The translations under genes and the position numbers were made by a program. The notes beneath the pieces are model-generated. The model did no database searches and was not told the DNA's origin. It saw only the letters and a list, made by a program, of their open reading frames with translations. Shown here one piece after another: positions 63,983 to 64,000 of a stretch of DNA of 64,000 bases (position 1 is its first letter; each line of letters begins with the position of its first letter). Where the stretch lies: the NCBI GenBank assembly GCA_963726005.1, contig CAVSAT010000015.1, forward strand, positions 62,001 to 126,000. Direction: 5' to 3'. This stretch comes from Bog-473 sp963726005. Its GTDB lineage: Bacteria; Actinomycetota; Acidimicrobiia; Acidimicrobiales; RAAP-2.

Positions 63983-64000
63983 CGGACGTTCAGTCCTTCT

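Overview
This window is G+C-rich DNA from an actinobacterium, most likely an uncultured member of class Acidimicrobiia or a close relative. The assignment is inference. It rests on the CIRCE-controlled groES-groEL pair, a GuaB3-type IMPDH-like gene, many GTG starts, several start-proximal TANNNT promoters typical of leaderless actinobacterial mRNAs, zinc-type ribosomal proteins (S4, S14, L36), and an ethylmalonyl-CoA mutase. I found no tRNA, rRNA, CRISPR array, prophage or insertion sequence.

Layout. 0-22 kb is a mosaic: a PadR regulator divergent from a SnoaL-like gene, an RDD membrane protein with a decayed partial copy nearby, pcrA, guaA, guaB3, a fumarylacetoacetase-like enzyme, a Nudix hydrolase, a methyltransferase, groES-groEL, a secreted protein, a GH13 glucosidase, a GYD protein, a secreted beta-helix protein, an aldo/keto reductase, and a small regulon around an ECF41-type sigma factor (VOC protein plus DrrAB-like ABC transporter on one side, YceI on the other). 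22-58 kb is an almost unbroken minus-strand run. Read in its own direction it is rpsL-rpsG-fusA-tuf, the S10/spc cluster to secY-adk-map, then infA-rpmJ-rpsM-rpsK-rpsD-rpoA-rplQ-truA-rplM-rpsI, glmM-glmS-acpS-nnr-alr-udg-tsaE-tsaB-rimI. A short arsenic-resistance island (arsR divergent from arsI, aquaporin, flavoprotein, arsC) sits between map and infA, which are usually neighbours. 58-64 kb carries an acyl-CoA carboxylase beta subunit with a tiny epsilon-like partner, a DUF4031 protein, an ethylmalonyl-CoA mutase, a 3-hydroxyacyl-CoA dehydrogenase and a peptidase-S51-like protein.

How the genes work together. The long minus-strand block couples translation (ribosomal proteins, EF-Tu, EF-G, IF-1), transcription (RpoA), secretion (SecY), cell-wall precursor supply (GlmM, GlmS, Alr), carrier-protein activation (AcpS), NADPHX repair and tRNA t6A synthesis (TsaB, TsaE). 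The 58-64 kb genes fit acetyl-CoA and propionyl-CoA metabolism through the ethylmalonyl-CoA route. The ECF41 locus shows three matching promoter-like elements: one before the sigma gene, one before the transporter operon and one before yceI.

Quality warning. At least eleven genes, including the essential fusA, guaA and tsaB, are broken by one- or two-base indels that are repaired by switching frame once. Most of these are probably assembly or read errors rather than true pseudogenes, so boundaries given for those genes span the reconstructed reading frame.
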